Of a DNA stretch of 64,000 bases, positions 1-13,000 are shown in pieces (position 1 is the first letter of the stretch; each line of letters starts with the position of its first letter). Origin of the DNA: Phoronis australis. Its lineage: Eukaryota; Phoronida; Phoronidae. Both the position numbers and the translations under genes were made by a program. The stretch spans positions 242,410 to 306,409 of the forward strand of contig NMRA01000038.1 in assembly GCA_002633005.1 (NCBI GenBank), given 5' to 3'. Below the pieces are notes generated by a model. It searched no databases, was not told the DNA's origin, and saw nothing but the letters and a program-made list of their open reading frames with translations.

Positions 1-1046
1 TGGTGTCCCAGGTCCGCCACTGCACCTATCCGTCCAGAAGAGCCATACATCGATATTCGGTTGAACAATACTGTCGGACAGTTATTGTTTTTGTTGCAGT
101 CAGCATGTGAGTGAATCAGCAACAAATGTATACAACACAAGTAACTATGAACAAACTTCGACATTGTTGATTTTGCTGTAAACCAATACCTTTTATTTGG
201 CTGTAACTTATTGGCTGTTATCAATAGGTATTTTAATAGCCCTCAGTTTTCAGACCGTTCCATAAGCTTTTCATGTTCCCTTAATAGGAAACTAAATTCT
301 GTTTGATGATTTTAACCAACCCAATCATGTGCCATTGTGTTGTTCGTACGAATGTGTTTGGTTAAATCCCTTCCGGTTCCGCCGTCATCGAATGTCGTCT
401 TATTATTAAACCCGTGAAACGTAAGATGCATTGTCTCGTTTATATGACCTCGTTCTGTCTCTTATCAGTGCACCATTGGTGTGTCACTTGAGTGACAGTA
501 TTCAGCTAAAAATACCCAATACTCACTGTGTCACAAGATGCCCCCACCGTCCTGTTGTTTGTGTGCAGTCTTTCCCCAGCCACACTTGTCCAGTAACTTT
601 CTTAAAGCGTTAGTCAAGCTTGGCAAAATAGTAGTTTTCAAACTAGCGCCAAACTTTTCAGTGAGGTCTGGCTATGCTTCAGCGCATTACTTTGCATAAG
701 AGGTCAAGATAAGGAAATGGTTTAAGTGTCGACCAATAAGCCACTACCAATTTAGTATATCCTTTGATCGTGTGCCACAACGTATAACCTCTGTTAACAC
801 CGTCCTATCTTTTCGTGTACTGACATCTGGACCGTGTTCGAACACCCGTTTACACACTTTTTGTGTTGTATACGAAAACTCCATCTGTGGACAGTGATCC
901 ACAGTCATTCGAGTGTGTAGAGATGGCTTGTAGGAGCCTTTGTGTGAAACAATGCGTTTTTTAAAAAAAATTGCCTACAATGCGGTATCAATTGTTCCCA
1001 CGACATGCTGAATTCGACGTGCCGGACTGGTTAATCCAGACTGGTG

Positions 1047-2919
1047 CTGCACAGCGGTTAGACAGTGACCACCGTCTCTAGCTGGCTCAGTAGTTGCTAT
1101 ACATGTAGGAGCTTCATACTCCGGAAGCTTTTGGGCGAATTATGCCTCACACTGATTAAAAAGTCAAAGTCACGTTGTTATGAGTACTTTTTGCGAATGA
1201 AATGACACCTTAGCAGGCCGTCGATGTCTTTAAAGTCCTTATCTCAAAGGGCAATCTATTTCAAAAACTCAAAAATATATACCAAATTGAATAATATGTA
1301 ACATGCCATAATGTTCAGATCCGTTCTCTTATCAAATTATCAAATTAAAGACCCTTTTGAGCACAATTTTGTGCCTCGGCCGAGACCGGAAAATCATCGA
1401 CTGTTCGCGTCTATTTCCGTGATGTCGGTGAGTTCCTGCTCATCAGGTTGTGAAGTACGTCCCGCAGCCAACGCTCGGCAACTGAGGTCAGCCCTGACTA
1501 ATCGTGAGGGTACGTCAAATTTCAGCAACAGTACGGCCGTTTGGGTAATAAATTAGAGGAAAAAAACTGTCTTGATAAGCAAATGTCTTATCTTCATCCC
1601 CGTATCTTGAAACTGATGCAAAGTACCAGCCTGGAATAAGCAATTGCCGTGTGACTACCTGGACGTGTGAGCGCAATGCGTACTTGGCAGCAAGTCGGCA
1701 CCGGCTTTACTGGCCGTAAAAAATGTAAAATAGAAAGAAAAAGCATCCACACACGGTGATGTTTCAACAAACAAAAAAATGAGCTCCACACTCCTATTGC
1801 AATAACGCGCACCTGTGCTTGATTTTGCTGAACGGACACAGTAACCAATGAAGTAATTCCCCTGCAGTTGCCGTGACTCTTCTCCGGGAAAATAATCACT
1901 TGCTAAATTGGTCTTGGTTTTCAATTATTAGGGAAAATATATTTTAACACCTGCCAAAAACTTACAATATATAGTCTGTTGTCTAAATATAAAAATTCAG
2001 CACCGCACACGGGGTTCTAGTGAATTTTAGTCAATGAGTTGAATGTCAGCGATGGGGAAAAAATGCAGTGCTAGGAGCATGACGTAGTATTTTTTAATAA
2101 TAACTTTGTCACAAGAATTTCACTCATTCAAGGCCCGGGTAACTAGTTAATGTGTTCATCTTGCCCCACGAAGCACACAAGTCCGCGCACGGCAGGCCAG
2201 GCGGTTCAGTTCCTCCGGATAGCAGTTTATACGAATGTTTCTGGCTAAGTGGGAATTGTTCCTTTTACCTTAAACTCATAAATACTTATATTACACCATT
2301 TGGCACCATGGGAAGTTTTCTTCCTGAAATTAATTCTCCATCAAGTGGTTTTCTGTAATTCATTGTTATTTGCTGCAGGGCCGTAACGGAAGTCGCGGGA
2401 GACCACTGGCGGTATCTTAGTTTCCGTCTAAATTAATGAGTGGCGCGTTCATTAAAACTTTCCTCGACTACGCATTGTTCATTGGTTATGAGATGAGTAC
2501 TGCATGGTTCCTTCTAATTTCTTCTAACCATTCAATAAGGGTTAAAAACGTGTGCTTCTAGGACTTTGATTCCTTCCAACTCGAACAAATACTCCCGTTA
2601 TCAAACATTTTTCTTCGGGCAGTCCCTCGTTCAGTTCCCAAAATCGGTAACTGGCCATTTTTACACTGCGAACGCCAAGGGATATGACGTCGTACAACCT
2701 GCCTGGACTATTTGTTCGAGTGGGAAGGAATCGAACTCACCGATGACCTCCTAAGGTATCCCTCTATGCGCAAAAAGTATTTATAACAACAAGACTTTGA
2801 TGTTATAGTCGCTGTGAGGCATAATTCGCCGAAAAGTGTCCGGCGTATGAAGCTCCTATAGGGGCTGTGTCATGTCTAGTGGTCAGCTAGAGACGGTGGT
2901 CACTGTCTACGCTGCTGTG
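1047..2919. repeat. Long inverted-repeat (foldback-like) element
   Basis: The arm at about 1047-1226 is the imperfect reverse complement of the arm at about 2739-2919. Matching blocks include gacagtgaccaccgtctcta (left) against the reverse complement of 2889-2908, gcgaattatgcctcac (near 1135-1150) against 2815-2830, and gttgttatgagtactttttg against about 2769-2788. The arms enclose about 1.5 kb with no recognised coding sequence. This fits a non-autonomous foldback/TIR transposon, or two copies of one repeat inserted in opposite orientation. The exact ends and any target-site duplication were not resolved. Confidence 0.7.
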
Positions 2920-5689
2920 TGACTGGAGAAAAACTTCCATTTGCATGCACATGTAGTTTGGCAACAGTGTGATTTGGTTGAGAAACGATCAACAGTAACA
3001 TACTGTATCATCCTCGAAACACTGAATAAAAATACATTCTGTACGTTAACTATGGTTACCAAAGAATATGTCAGTTTTATGTAAGCCCTGTCTATACTTT
3101 TTGATTTTTAATATGTGACGTTCTTTAAGATTTTTACGAAGTTTGGTCACAGTCTAAACACTCCGAGATGTCGTCACGGTAATGTTCACATGTGTCAGGC
3201 GGATCGCAGATTGAATACACGGTAAAAAAAATTAACTTACGATAAAATTGTTCGCTGAAATTGACGGATTTCTATTTTTCAGGGGCTTACCATGTTGTTG
3301 CGAATGCTCAACATTTTGCGAAATGTTGTCTGCTAATAGCTAAGCTATAGAAACAATGCTCAAAGCAAAGTAGATTTTCCCGAAAAAGTTATTTCGTTGA
3401 GAAATTTCATTCTGTGAAATTTCACCTGTCCGCAATGTTGTGTCTAAAACTGAAGAACTTTTAAGAGTTTTATTGTCGTTTAGCAAGTCTTGCTCTGGTT
3501 GTAAGATCGAGGACCTGGCGCATCCAATTATAATTGTTCTGCAGGCGGGGCACAAAAGAGTAAACATTAGTTCTGTTTGCCATGTTGTAATGAAAAGGAT
3601 TAATTAGTACTTATGACTTCATCCTACCTGTTGGCACCTTACAGAGAGTTGCCCCCAGGTCTCTAGCACCGTATTCCGGACTATCTTTAAATCAGTTACG
3701 TGAACACGTATAAGGCCAGAAATACAAAATATTTAATAAACTTGAACATTCCCGTTGACATTGCACAGGTGCTCCATAACATCAGCCTTTGGCCATAGTT
3801 TTATAACAACGCAGCACCTTGAATTGGAGTGAATTACTTGAATTTAGGATTTCCATTTTAATTGAATTTCAACAATTAGCGGAGTTAAGATGATGTTTGG
3901 AACCTAAATTTTTGTTGTTTAAAAAGCATTCTCGTTTCGCAAAATTACTTAAAACTGACGTTTAACCGATTGAATTTTTTCGACCCAAATTGCTTTTATC
4001 CTGGCCACAACCAGCCTTGCTTTCAACAAGGAAAGCCTTCTTCGCGCTTTCCTCGATCGCTTCCAATTGTTAGATACTGCTTTCGTTCTTGAATTTGTTT
4101 GCTATGCAGCTTGAAAAACGCTCGCCAAAAATGAAAGCGCTTTCCGCGAGCGCGTCATTCAGTACCACAATCTCGTGAAAAACCTTTATCTGCAAGTTTC
4201 AGATAGATAATTGGACAGGTTTGCCCCTTTTTTTCATAAATGTCAGTGCATTCTGATTTTTACTGAATAAAAGTATCTAACGGCAGCAGATGTCCAATCA
4301 ATTATAATTATGTTTATATAAATGTGTAATAATTTTGAATGAATGCGTGACTAAATTATCCACAGCAAAGGTGACGAATCCATATTCTAAAACATCTGTC
4401 TTTATAAGGTAGAAATCTTTTAAATCATTGAATTTATTTCCCTTATGGCTTAACTAGTCATTTATTCAACCTCTCTGGTACATTTCTTTTCATGTCACAC
4501 GCTGTAATTTTTCGCAATTTGCTAATACTCTTGGTTTTGAGAATTAAAAATATTTTTAAACCAGTCATTTATGCGAAATGATAATTACTTATGAGTTCAA
4601 TTATTTGTCTTTGCTTCTGGTATGACCACTCAAAAATTGACAAAGGGCTTTCTTATGATATGGCTATTATGCAATTCGGTTGAAAAACGGCGGAGCTGAG
4701 AAAAGCTTTAAGGACAGTAAATTCCATAGTAAGTACACACACCGCAACAAACGAGTGCAAACAGCTCTCACGCATGTATGTACGCGGCGCAACCTCAGAG
4801 GCCGCGAGATCAGAGTTGGCATTCCAGGGTTAGAGTTCTATGTTTTCACGAAACGGGCCCTTGGTGGTACGGCAGTTTATCAGTCGAGATTCCGTCACAA
4901 AACGTTGAGTCACGCGTGATTTGGATCTACATAATAAACTCGTCACTATGCGAACATGATTCACTAACCCGCAAGTGTTCAAGGCAAAATTGGTGTTATC
5001 GTTAGAATGCTGTTTTCCTCTGCGTTTGTTTCGGTGACTGATGTCCGGAAACCGTGCTGTCACGGTCACAGCGAGGCCTGCACTCTCGAAGTGTTTCTTC
5101 GCTGAGTTGTGACAAACTTAATCAATAAAGCGTGAGTAATGTTAGCAGCAAAGGCAATTGTCATTTCGGGACTCATGGTCATAAACATATGGCGATTTAT
5201 CTCTAACAATTGGCTGATTCATAACAACACATCTGAAAGTGTCATTTATTGATAATTCTCAGTGGCACCACGGATAATCGACCACAGTCAAGTTACACAA
5301 ATTAAAGATACACCGCCCGGTTCAATTCACTGTGATTACCAGTAAACAGCGACAACTCTGCGCCAACTGAATACATAAAAATTAACGGAACGAGTAACAA
5401 AAATATTAACTGATTGATAACGCTGGGCTTCCATCATCCACTCCACCATGATCATCGTCGTCGTCCTCACCATATCCATAACGTAGGTCAGTGGTTTTAA
5501 CTTCAGACTCCCTTCTGAGAGACCCTAGTTCAGAACCTGACATTACTGGCAAACAGTTGAGCATTGCAAAAACTCTTGTCTTCCTACTCTGAACGCGGCC
5601 CTATTCATGGATGGATGCATGGGAGTAAATGAGAACTTAGATATAGGATAAAAACAATTTCTGGAGGCGTGTCAATATTTTAAGAAAAT

Positions 5690-5965
5690 ATGGCCATTAT
5701 CGCCACCGTTGTCGTCATTGTCATCATCATCATCATCATCAGTAATACCAGTATGATAATCTTCACCACCTTGACCATCATCAGCAACACCACCATCGTC
5801 AATATCGTCATCGCCATTATCATCATCATCGTCAACACACCATTATTATCTTCACCGTCATTATCATCATCGCCATTTCCATCATCAACACCACAATCTT
5901 CACCATCAATGTCACCATATGTCATCGTTACTGTAATTATAACTGCCATTAGGATTGTCGCCCTT
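5690..5965. repeat. Degenerate CAT/CAC trinucleotide repeat
   Basis: The stretch is built from variants of CATCAT, CACCAT and CGTCAT triplets. Both strands stay open for about 110 codons because the repeat lacks stops. The translations are low complexity (poly Ile/Val on one strand, Met/Thr/Asp on the other) and are not evidence of a gene. A similar degenerate tract lies at about 52266-52500. Confidence 0.85.
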
Positions 5966-8900
5966 GTCGTTACTGTCGCTGTTGTCACTTTTATAGTCGT
6001 GTTAAGTGACAATTAGTAGACGCATATACACACACATACATCGTCATCGCCGTCATCTTTGTTTGCATAAATAAGATCTTTATCATGCGATATTGTCACG
6101 TACAAACTTGAAGCTCTTAATGTGAACGTCTCCTGAACAATATCATGCCGAGTTTGAGTGCGCAATACAACTCGCGATCATCATTTATCAATAATTAGGA
6201 GACTCTCAATTATCTTATAGTTCGAAATAACATCGTTACCCGAGTCTCCGAGGTGTTTTGAGCGATTGCTTTAGATTAATTTAAATGAATAATGCAGCAG
6301 TAATTCAGTTAATGAAAAAGGACATTTTGCCGTGGCCCTGTTTAACACGAAAATGCAACACTGTTGATTAGAATCGGCTCATCGAAAATCAATTGACTAT
6401 TGGTTGACGTTACTTTAGAGATTTGGATACACGTAGTCAAATCAAGAGATGTTATTTCGTGTGTGTGTATATCATAAAACAACATCTCTAACGTATTCGC
6501 CATCACCTTGTTTGTATTTTTCTTTTTATTAATTTATTTTTGTCCGTCTTTTTCCATTTTTGCCGTATTTTTCCATCGTTTTTTATCAATTTGTATTCTT
6601 CGATTTCTTTGAACCATCCATCTGTTTCGTCTAAGATTTTTCATCAATATCCTTTTTTGGTTCTATTTATTCTTCGCTTGGTTCTTCCTTTTGTTTTCTT
6701 CCCTTTTCTTTTTTTAATCTTCGTCTCTTCGGATTACCTCTTTCTTCTGTCGTCGGCTCTGTTTCTTGTTCCTCCCTCTTTTGTCGTCTAGTAATTTAAT
6801 TGACTCGTGAACCTGGCGAATTTTGTTTAATAAATTTCAGCTCATCTATAAGCTCTTGGAGGTTTTGGTTAGGACACTAGATTGCCACTATAATTGCCTA
6901 TATCGTGTGTAACCGTTTGGGTGTTAATTGGTATCATGTGACCTATAAGTCCAAGACGTTGAGAATGTGTTGAACACAAACTTTATGTGTCTCCGTATTG
7001 TATTCTGTGATGCATCCATGCCACTTTTATAATAAATATATCTAAGTAGTCGTCAGCGGCTCCTTTCTAACACTGTCGAATATCTGGTTAAATGTTTAAC
7101 AGCTCCAAACAACTACAAATTCGCCCAAGTAAGTTCGTGATTGACATGGATCGATAGTTTCCCTTTGTTGTTAAGGAATGTGTGATTTCGGTTTTGGAAA
7201 ATGTTTTGAATCACGGCCACGATTTGTGTTCAGACCAACTAAACCTGGGTGTATGTTTTTCTGAAGTTGTACAGTACATGTAATTGTTATGCAACTGTTG
7301 CTGTTCACACCGACAGTTAAACTATTCTATCCCTAGTTTGTGGTTTTAATCGCTAGTCGGCAGTGATATCGTTTTCCGATTTACCACAGTAAATGCCTCG
7401 GTGCTCCATTGTTTCCAAAGGCATTCGTCAGCAGCACCAATATCTACTGAGTTACGCTGTATGAGACTGTCTCCGGTCAACATATGCATGAACAAAACCT
7501 CAAAACCCAAGCGATAATAACCTTTTGCGTCAAGGTAAAGACAAAACGAGAAATTCGATAGCCTGTACGAAAGTGCCTTCTAGTCTTAACTTTTTTTTCT
7601 AATTTCTGTAAGACAATTGTAGACTCCTAATTACCTTGCATATTGCGTCCATATTAATCCAATAACCAGTTTTGCTTTGAGTGTTCGGAGTTAATTGGTG
7701 GTTCAAGCTAGAGGTGTTACATGCAAAGTGTGTGCCAAGTTTCTAGAGGGGAAAACAAAATCACGAAAGGACACGAAAAATCACTCGAGTGAAAGACGAA
7801 TGCTTTGCGAGTAAGCTCGTGACCTGACTTTCGTAACCTAGCAAAATGGTGGTCACTTAAGTGATAAGTCAGAAAGGTTGGAATATTTAATTACAGGTTA
7901 GAATTCATAAATTATGGTATAAAAACCATTGTGCCCGATCCATGAGCGAAACGTTCTCGCTACAAGAACATGTACATAGCCAATGTCTTTGACTACGGAA
8001 CCCCGCTCTGGTTTGGAGTGAAGAGACGACGTTCACTCACGCAGATCGAAGTCTTTTCGCCCATTCGGTGCAGAGAAAGTATGAATAATACCTTTGGTCA
8101 ATTCTTTATAAAAGTCACTCACTGTCTTAAGTTTTGACTTTCAACGACTGACTGCAAGCAATAGAATAGGGCTCTAGATAACTGCAAAAATCTGACGCGT
8201 TTAAGGGAATCTGAATGTTCTGCCCTAGGGTAAGAAGTATGAGATGGTCGATAAGAGAAGGTATCATCAATTGGCAAAATAGTCAATAGTGACATTTTAT
8301 TCGGGACAATTTAACAAGTTGAAAAAGTGCGTGATACAATCGCACTCATTACAACTCTGGCTTAGGGTTTCCAGAGAAATCACAAATGTTACTGTTAACT
8401 GGAATAAGGGAGTAGAACATAATTGACGGAGTTGTCCAAGAATTTTTTTTTTTGGTTTTTTTGCGTGTTTAACTTATTCAAGTGCAAGTACAGCGACAAC
8501 GCTTGTTACTTACTTGCATTTAATGTTGCGCAATAGTCAGTTTCAAAGTGATTTAGGGGGCCCTTTTGATTGGTTACACGTATTTGGATGTCCATGTTCA
8601 GAAAGCAGTTGATCTTTAACAACTTCCGCCCAGTATGCCACAGCGCCTTCTGTCAACAACTTGTGTTTGATTTAGACTACTGGCTTACACTTATGGAATT
8701 GGTCTCGCGTTGCTCCTTAGTCAGAATGGAAGTGATTTCAGGGTTTAGAAAGAACAGTGTTGCTTGAGACCAAACCGGATAGAGTAACTTGACCCGGCTG
8801 GTCATTTCATGGGACGGACATGGTTCCCAAGCCCAGAAACTAGTTCTAATTACACTACGGGACAGTTGAGGCCAATTTTTTTTCTCGGCAAGTCATGGGC

Positions 8901-9477
8901 AGTGCAGCTCTCACTGAAATAAGTGAGGGATGTAGCACACATTTAGTGCTGTGATATTAAGAGCATTTGTAGGCACGTTAAGAAATGTCCAAATTAAGTC
9001 AATTAATGGTTGATTAGATTTCCATAACTTGTTAGGTTCAATCAACTATTATTTCCAACGCATTAAGACACATTGCGACCAGGTGCTTCTGTCCTCATAA
9101 AAATATCGATTGAGGCTAAAATATAGGGTGTAAACTGACTCAGTAATACAACAATCAGGCGTGGAATTTTTATAAGACGGAAGATGGGGCGTCTGATCTG
9201 AAAACGAACGTTCATAAAGGCGTCTATGCGATAGCTGACGGAGGAACAGAATTCACAGCAGCGACGAAGAGCGGACACACCACTGACGTGACGTCAATGT
9301 TGTGAAGCATGCTCCTCATATGCTAAGATACGTATAAGCCGTTTTACGAGTAATTAACATTATTAAGTAAAATATTAATATTCTGTCCAATCGCGGCAAT
9401 CACCATGAGCGGAAGGGCTTACACCACAAATCACAGCATTGGAGTTTAGGCTTCTCATGGTAAGAAGACTCCATGTT

Positions 9478-9488
9478 CTCTCTCTCTC

Positions 9489-9528
<40 letters not shown>

Positions 9529-9621
9529 TCCCTCTCCCTCTCNNNNNNNNNNNNNNNNNNNNNNNNNNNNNNNNNNNNNNNNNNNNNNNNNNNNNNNNNN
9601 NNNNNNNNNNNNNNNNNNNNN

Positions 9622-9660
<39 letters not shown>

Positions 9661-9717
9661 CTCCCTCTCCCTCTCTCTCTCTCAATCTCTCAAGCTCTCA
9701 ATCTCTCAAGCTCTCAA
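9478..9717. repeat. CT microsatellite with a 79-base assembly gap
   Basis: (CT)n and CCCTCT units run on both sides of N bases 9543-9621 and then degrade into CTCAAT and CTCAAG units. The run of Ns is a sequencing gap inside the microsatellite, so its true length is unknown. The tract lies 134 bp upstream of the first recognised exon of gene A. Confidence 0.95.
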
Positions 9718-9850
9718 TAATTTCTCAATTTATCTCCTACTGCACTATTTTGGACAGAACGAATGTCGGGGATGAAGACGATGGCGATGACAATTGACGA
9801 TTTAGTAGTGCACAGCGCAATGATGATATTCCTGTATTATTTTCTTTTAG

Positions 9851-10012
9851 GTGCACTTTTTGGTCCAGGGGAGGACGTCATGTTATTTGAAAATGCCTTC
9901 AAGTTTGCTATATCAAGTATAAACAACGACAACACAATACTTCCACATTCTCACCTGGTGGCTTATATAGAAAAGATCGATTCTTACGACAGTTTTCAAG
10001 CCACGCGGCAAG
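9851..10012 (+). CDS. Gene A exon 2: start of amino-terminal domain
   Basis: Follows the acceptor tttcttttag and ends before gtaagt, entering and leaving in phase 1. It encodes [11 protein letters not shown]...[10 protein letters not shown]...[11 protein letters not shown], equivalent to the GGIFE...AFRFAVNTIN...YDSFEA start of vertebrate kainate receptors. The frame stays open upstream to ATGs at 9763 and 9823. The latter would give a hydrophobic [11 protein letters not shown] leader, so this could instead be a first exon carrying its own signal peptide. I prefer an internal exon because gene B has the same acceptor at the same codon. Confidence 0.85.
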
Positions 10013-13000
10013 GTAAGTCTTAAAAGTGTGGTCAATTACTGTACAAATCACGTCCTTCAACACAAATGATGGACGGAATCGGACACTGTGCTAGTAAAGC
10101 TAAACTTCACCAAGCAGCCGAGAATTTTAAGCGATATGAAGCCGCATTTCGCCGCCAGTGTATAGCTGTCAATGTTGAATTCTTAATTAACCGTAGAGCT
10201 TTGGGGCTTAAAAATGTTACCACTGTCATGCAATCTTGAATTATTGTCGAATGAACAAGCAACTCAATTTAGAAGCAATTCGTACATGCGCTATTTTCGA
10301 ATCCGCAATTTTGGGTTTTTCCAACCGTAATATATTCGAAAGCGCTTTCTTGTGTTGCTTGTGGTTACGATGTTTTTGCTGATAATGGAAACAGAATCTT
10401 ATCACGGAGCGATTGTAATGAGACCGACTTTATGAGAGTAAAAGGCCTAATTAGTCGATTTGCGTTTTAGCCAGCTAAACAGGGCGAGAATCAGCCTTAA
10501 TGGACAGGGTCACCAACCTCGATTTTAGTTAATTCTACCGTTTGACTGGAAACCCTTGCCAGGAATTTGCGATTTTAAAGAAATCACAAAAACTGAACGG
10601 ATTTTGCTGACAGCTAGTAACTCGAAGTAGTCTATCCTACTCATGATTCCAAACTGAGTTTTTCGGCTATTAAACCGATTGTGTCTTTTTAATGACTTTT
10701 TAATGATAATAACTCTAGTAACTCCGTCTAGCGTTCGGTCACGAACCAGCCAATTGTCAGAGTCAAATTGCCTTCGGAGGCATCAGTTCTTCTAATCAGA
10801 GTTCCTTGTGCTCTTTGAAAAATATCCCAAAAAGTGATAATGTTTCATAAACATAACGCCAATCACATAATGGCTACGCATTGTGTTTCGCACCCTGTCA
10901 CTGAAATGCTGTGGCGTTTCACATCAATCATTTAACATCTACCCTCTAGTTACAGGTAGTGTACATTGCACCCATTGACGTTAATACCCACCAGTGCCAT
11001 TCAGTATTGGGAACAAAATAAATATGAATGCTTAATTAATTTTGAACAGTCTGGTAGAAATTCTATCCTACAACTAATTAGCTCTATCGTCGTCATGCTC
11101 CCATTGCTGTGTGGAATGATCAAGTTACGGTCTGATGCGCTTGTTTACTCGTTTATTTAAAGAAATATTTCACCGCCCTACAGGATCTATTTTCAGACAA
11201 ATGTTGCTTTTCCTGTTGTGACTTGTTCCGTTTCTTCATGCACTGGTGGATCTAGACTGTGTCAGGGCGACCACAAGTTTCGATGGAAACGTGTTCGTAC
11301 AATAACGGTTAAAATCGGCATGCGAGACGTTTGTGACTCGGTAGTAGCATTCCTAGATCCCTCAATTCCCCTTATGTCCTAAACCGCTGGCCCTCTTGCG
11401 TAAAAAGCCTGGCATCTACTCAATGAATAACTGAATACGTCGCATTTGCCGCGGTGTAACCATAGAGTATAGTACATGGACCGCCATCTCCGTATATTTT
11501 CAATGGACGAAATTTGAGAGCCTACGCTTAAGGCGTGACGTCACTATTCACTGTGGCAGACAACACGTTTTACTTCCGGCAAGTACGTCGTCTGCTAATC
11601 ATGGTCATTTCGTCGGGATTTGGATCGGCGAGTTTGCCGAACTCGTATCCGTGTTTTAAAAGTTGAACTCTTGTAAAACGTTAACTTGTTAAATAAAGTT
11701 CATATCAACACTCCAGAAATAAGCACCAGGCCTACTCAAAATCTATCTCGCACTTCCACAGCAGTTTACGTATTCCACGGGACGTTTCATTTTAAGCTTG
11801 AATGCACGCCGGCGCCGCTCAAAATTTCTGGAGTCTTAGTTTATGAAAATACCACCAACTAATGCCGAAATTCTTTTTTTCGTTGTACTGGACAGTAAAA
11901 TAGTTGCAAGAATTTCTCGTCACGGTACACTAACCGGAAGCTGAGTTTGCTATGTTTAGAGGGTGGAGCCTCCTCTAGGAAATCACGCAAGAAAATGTCG
12001 GAGTTTCGAATCTGCTGTCTGTAATCTATGGTGTAACTGCTGCTCAAAAAATCAGAGGCAGTAGAAACAACCGGAAACTAAAACAAAAATGATACAGACT
12101 CGCTTCAAGATTTTTCGAAATTATCTTTATTGCAAATTTCTACTCTGGACCCAAACGCATCATCTGTGTGTATTCGTAAAACATCCAATCTTCTACGGAC
12201 AATAAACCTACCCCTAATATGTTTTTTGATTAATGCTACTTATTGGACTCATCTAGTTCCATACACAGATTAGCGTGATTTTTAGACTTGAGAAGGTCGT
12301 TATTCCTTCAAAGCAGGCCAATTAAAAGGACATAATCGGTTTTATGGACGGAAAACGCATTTTTAGGATTATTGTGGGATGGGATAGACTTATTAGCTTT
12401 GACCAGAGCTTTAGAACAACAAAATCCGTTGCCTTTTCATGGGTTTATTTCAAATGGACAATTCTCTCCATCGTCTGCCAGTCGTTCGCTGAAATCGAGG
12501 CTGGTGACTTAAACAATTAAAAACACTTCCTCTGTCATTTATCAAGTGAAGTTTAGCCACGCCAGCAAAAGTTGAATTGCCGCGCCACCGCGGGGGTTGT
12601 GATTTTAAAACCATTTTTCTCGCAGACAATGTCACTTGAAGTTGTTTATCATGGCGGATTCTTTTGATTCTTCAAGACAATGTCTGGCAGGGGAGACGCG
12701 GGCGATTTATTGTACCAAACGAACAATCAGGGCCCTAAGTCTAATCTGTTTACTCGAGATGAAATTCGCACTTCTTTTTGGCATTTTCTACTCTACTTTT
12801 GTCCAAATTAAAGATAAATGTCTATTGATTTATATTCGAGTTTATAATAGCTTACGTGAATAACTGCATAATCCTAGTTTGTAAATGGCGACCCTCAAAT
12901 TAAGTTTAGAACTTCGAGTCTGAACTCGAAATTTCTAGTTTTTACTCGAAATCTCGAGTTGTACCTCTGTAGTTCGAACCTAGGGGTCCTCAAGTATGAA

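Larger units (their letters stand above)
1..9762. other. Left flank of gene A, no gene recognised
   Basis: No reading frame here resembles a known protein and none joins into a convincing spliced gene; open frames are short (under about 110 codons) and mostly lie in simple or biased sequence. The stretch holds a long inverted-repeat element (1047-2919), a degenerate CAT-rich repeat (about 5690-5965), a T-rich tract (6500-6790) and, at its right edge, a CT microsatellite with a sequencing gap. A signal-peptide exon and promoter for gene A may lie here but could not be identified. Confidence 0.6.

Noticed and set aside
5680-6016. Open frames of about 110 codons on both strands
   Set aside because: They are translations of a degenerate CAT-type repeat that lacks stops; low complexity, no splice context.
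6540-6791. Hydrophobic 83-codon frame that looks like a membrane protein or signal exon
   Set aside because: The sequence is a T-rich tract, which gives Phe/Leu by composition; no acceptor or donor in the phase gene A needs.
9439-9775. Ser/Leu and Arg/Glu repeat open frames across the N gap
   Set aside because: Products of the CT microsatellite and unknown bases, not proteins.
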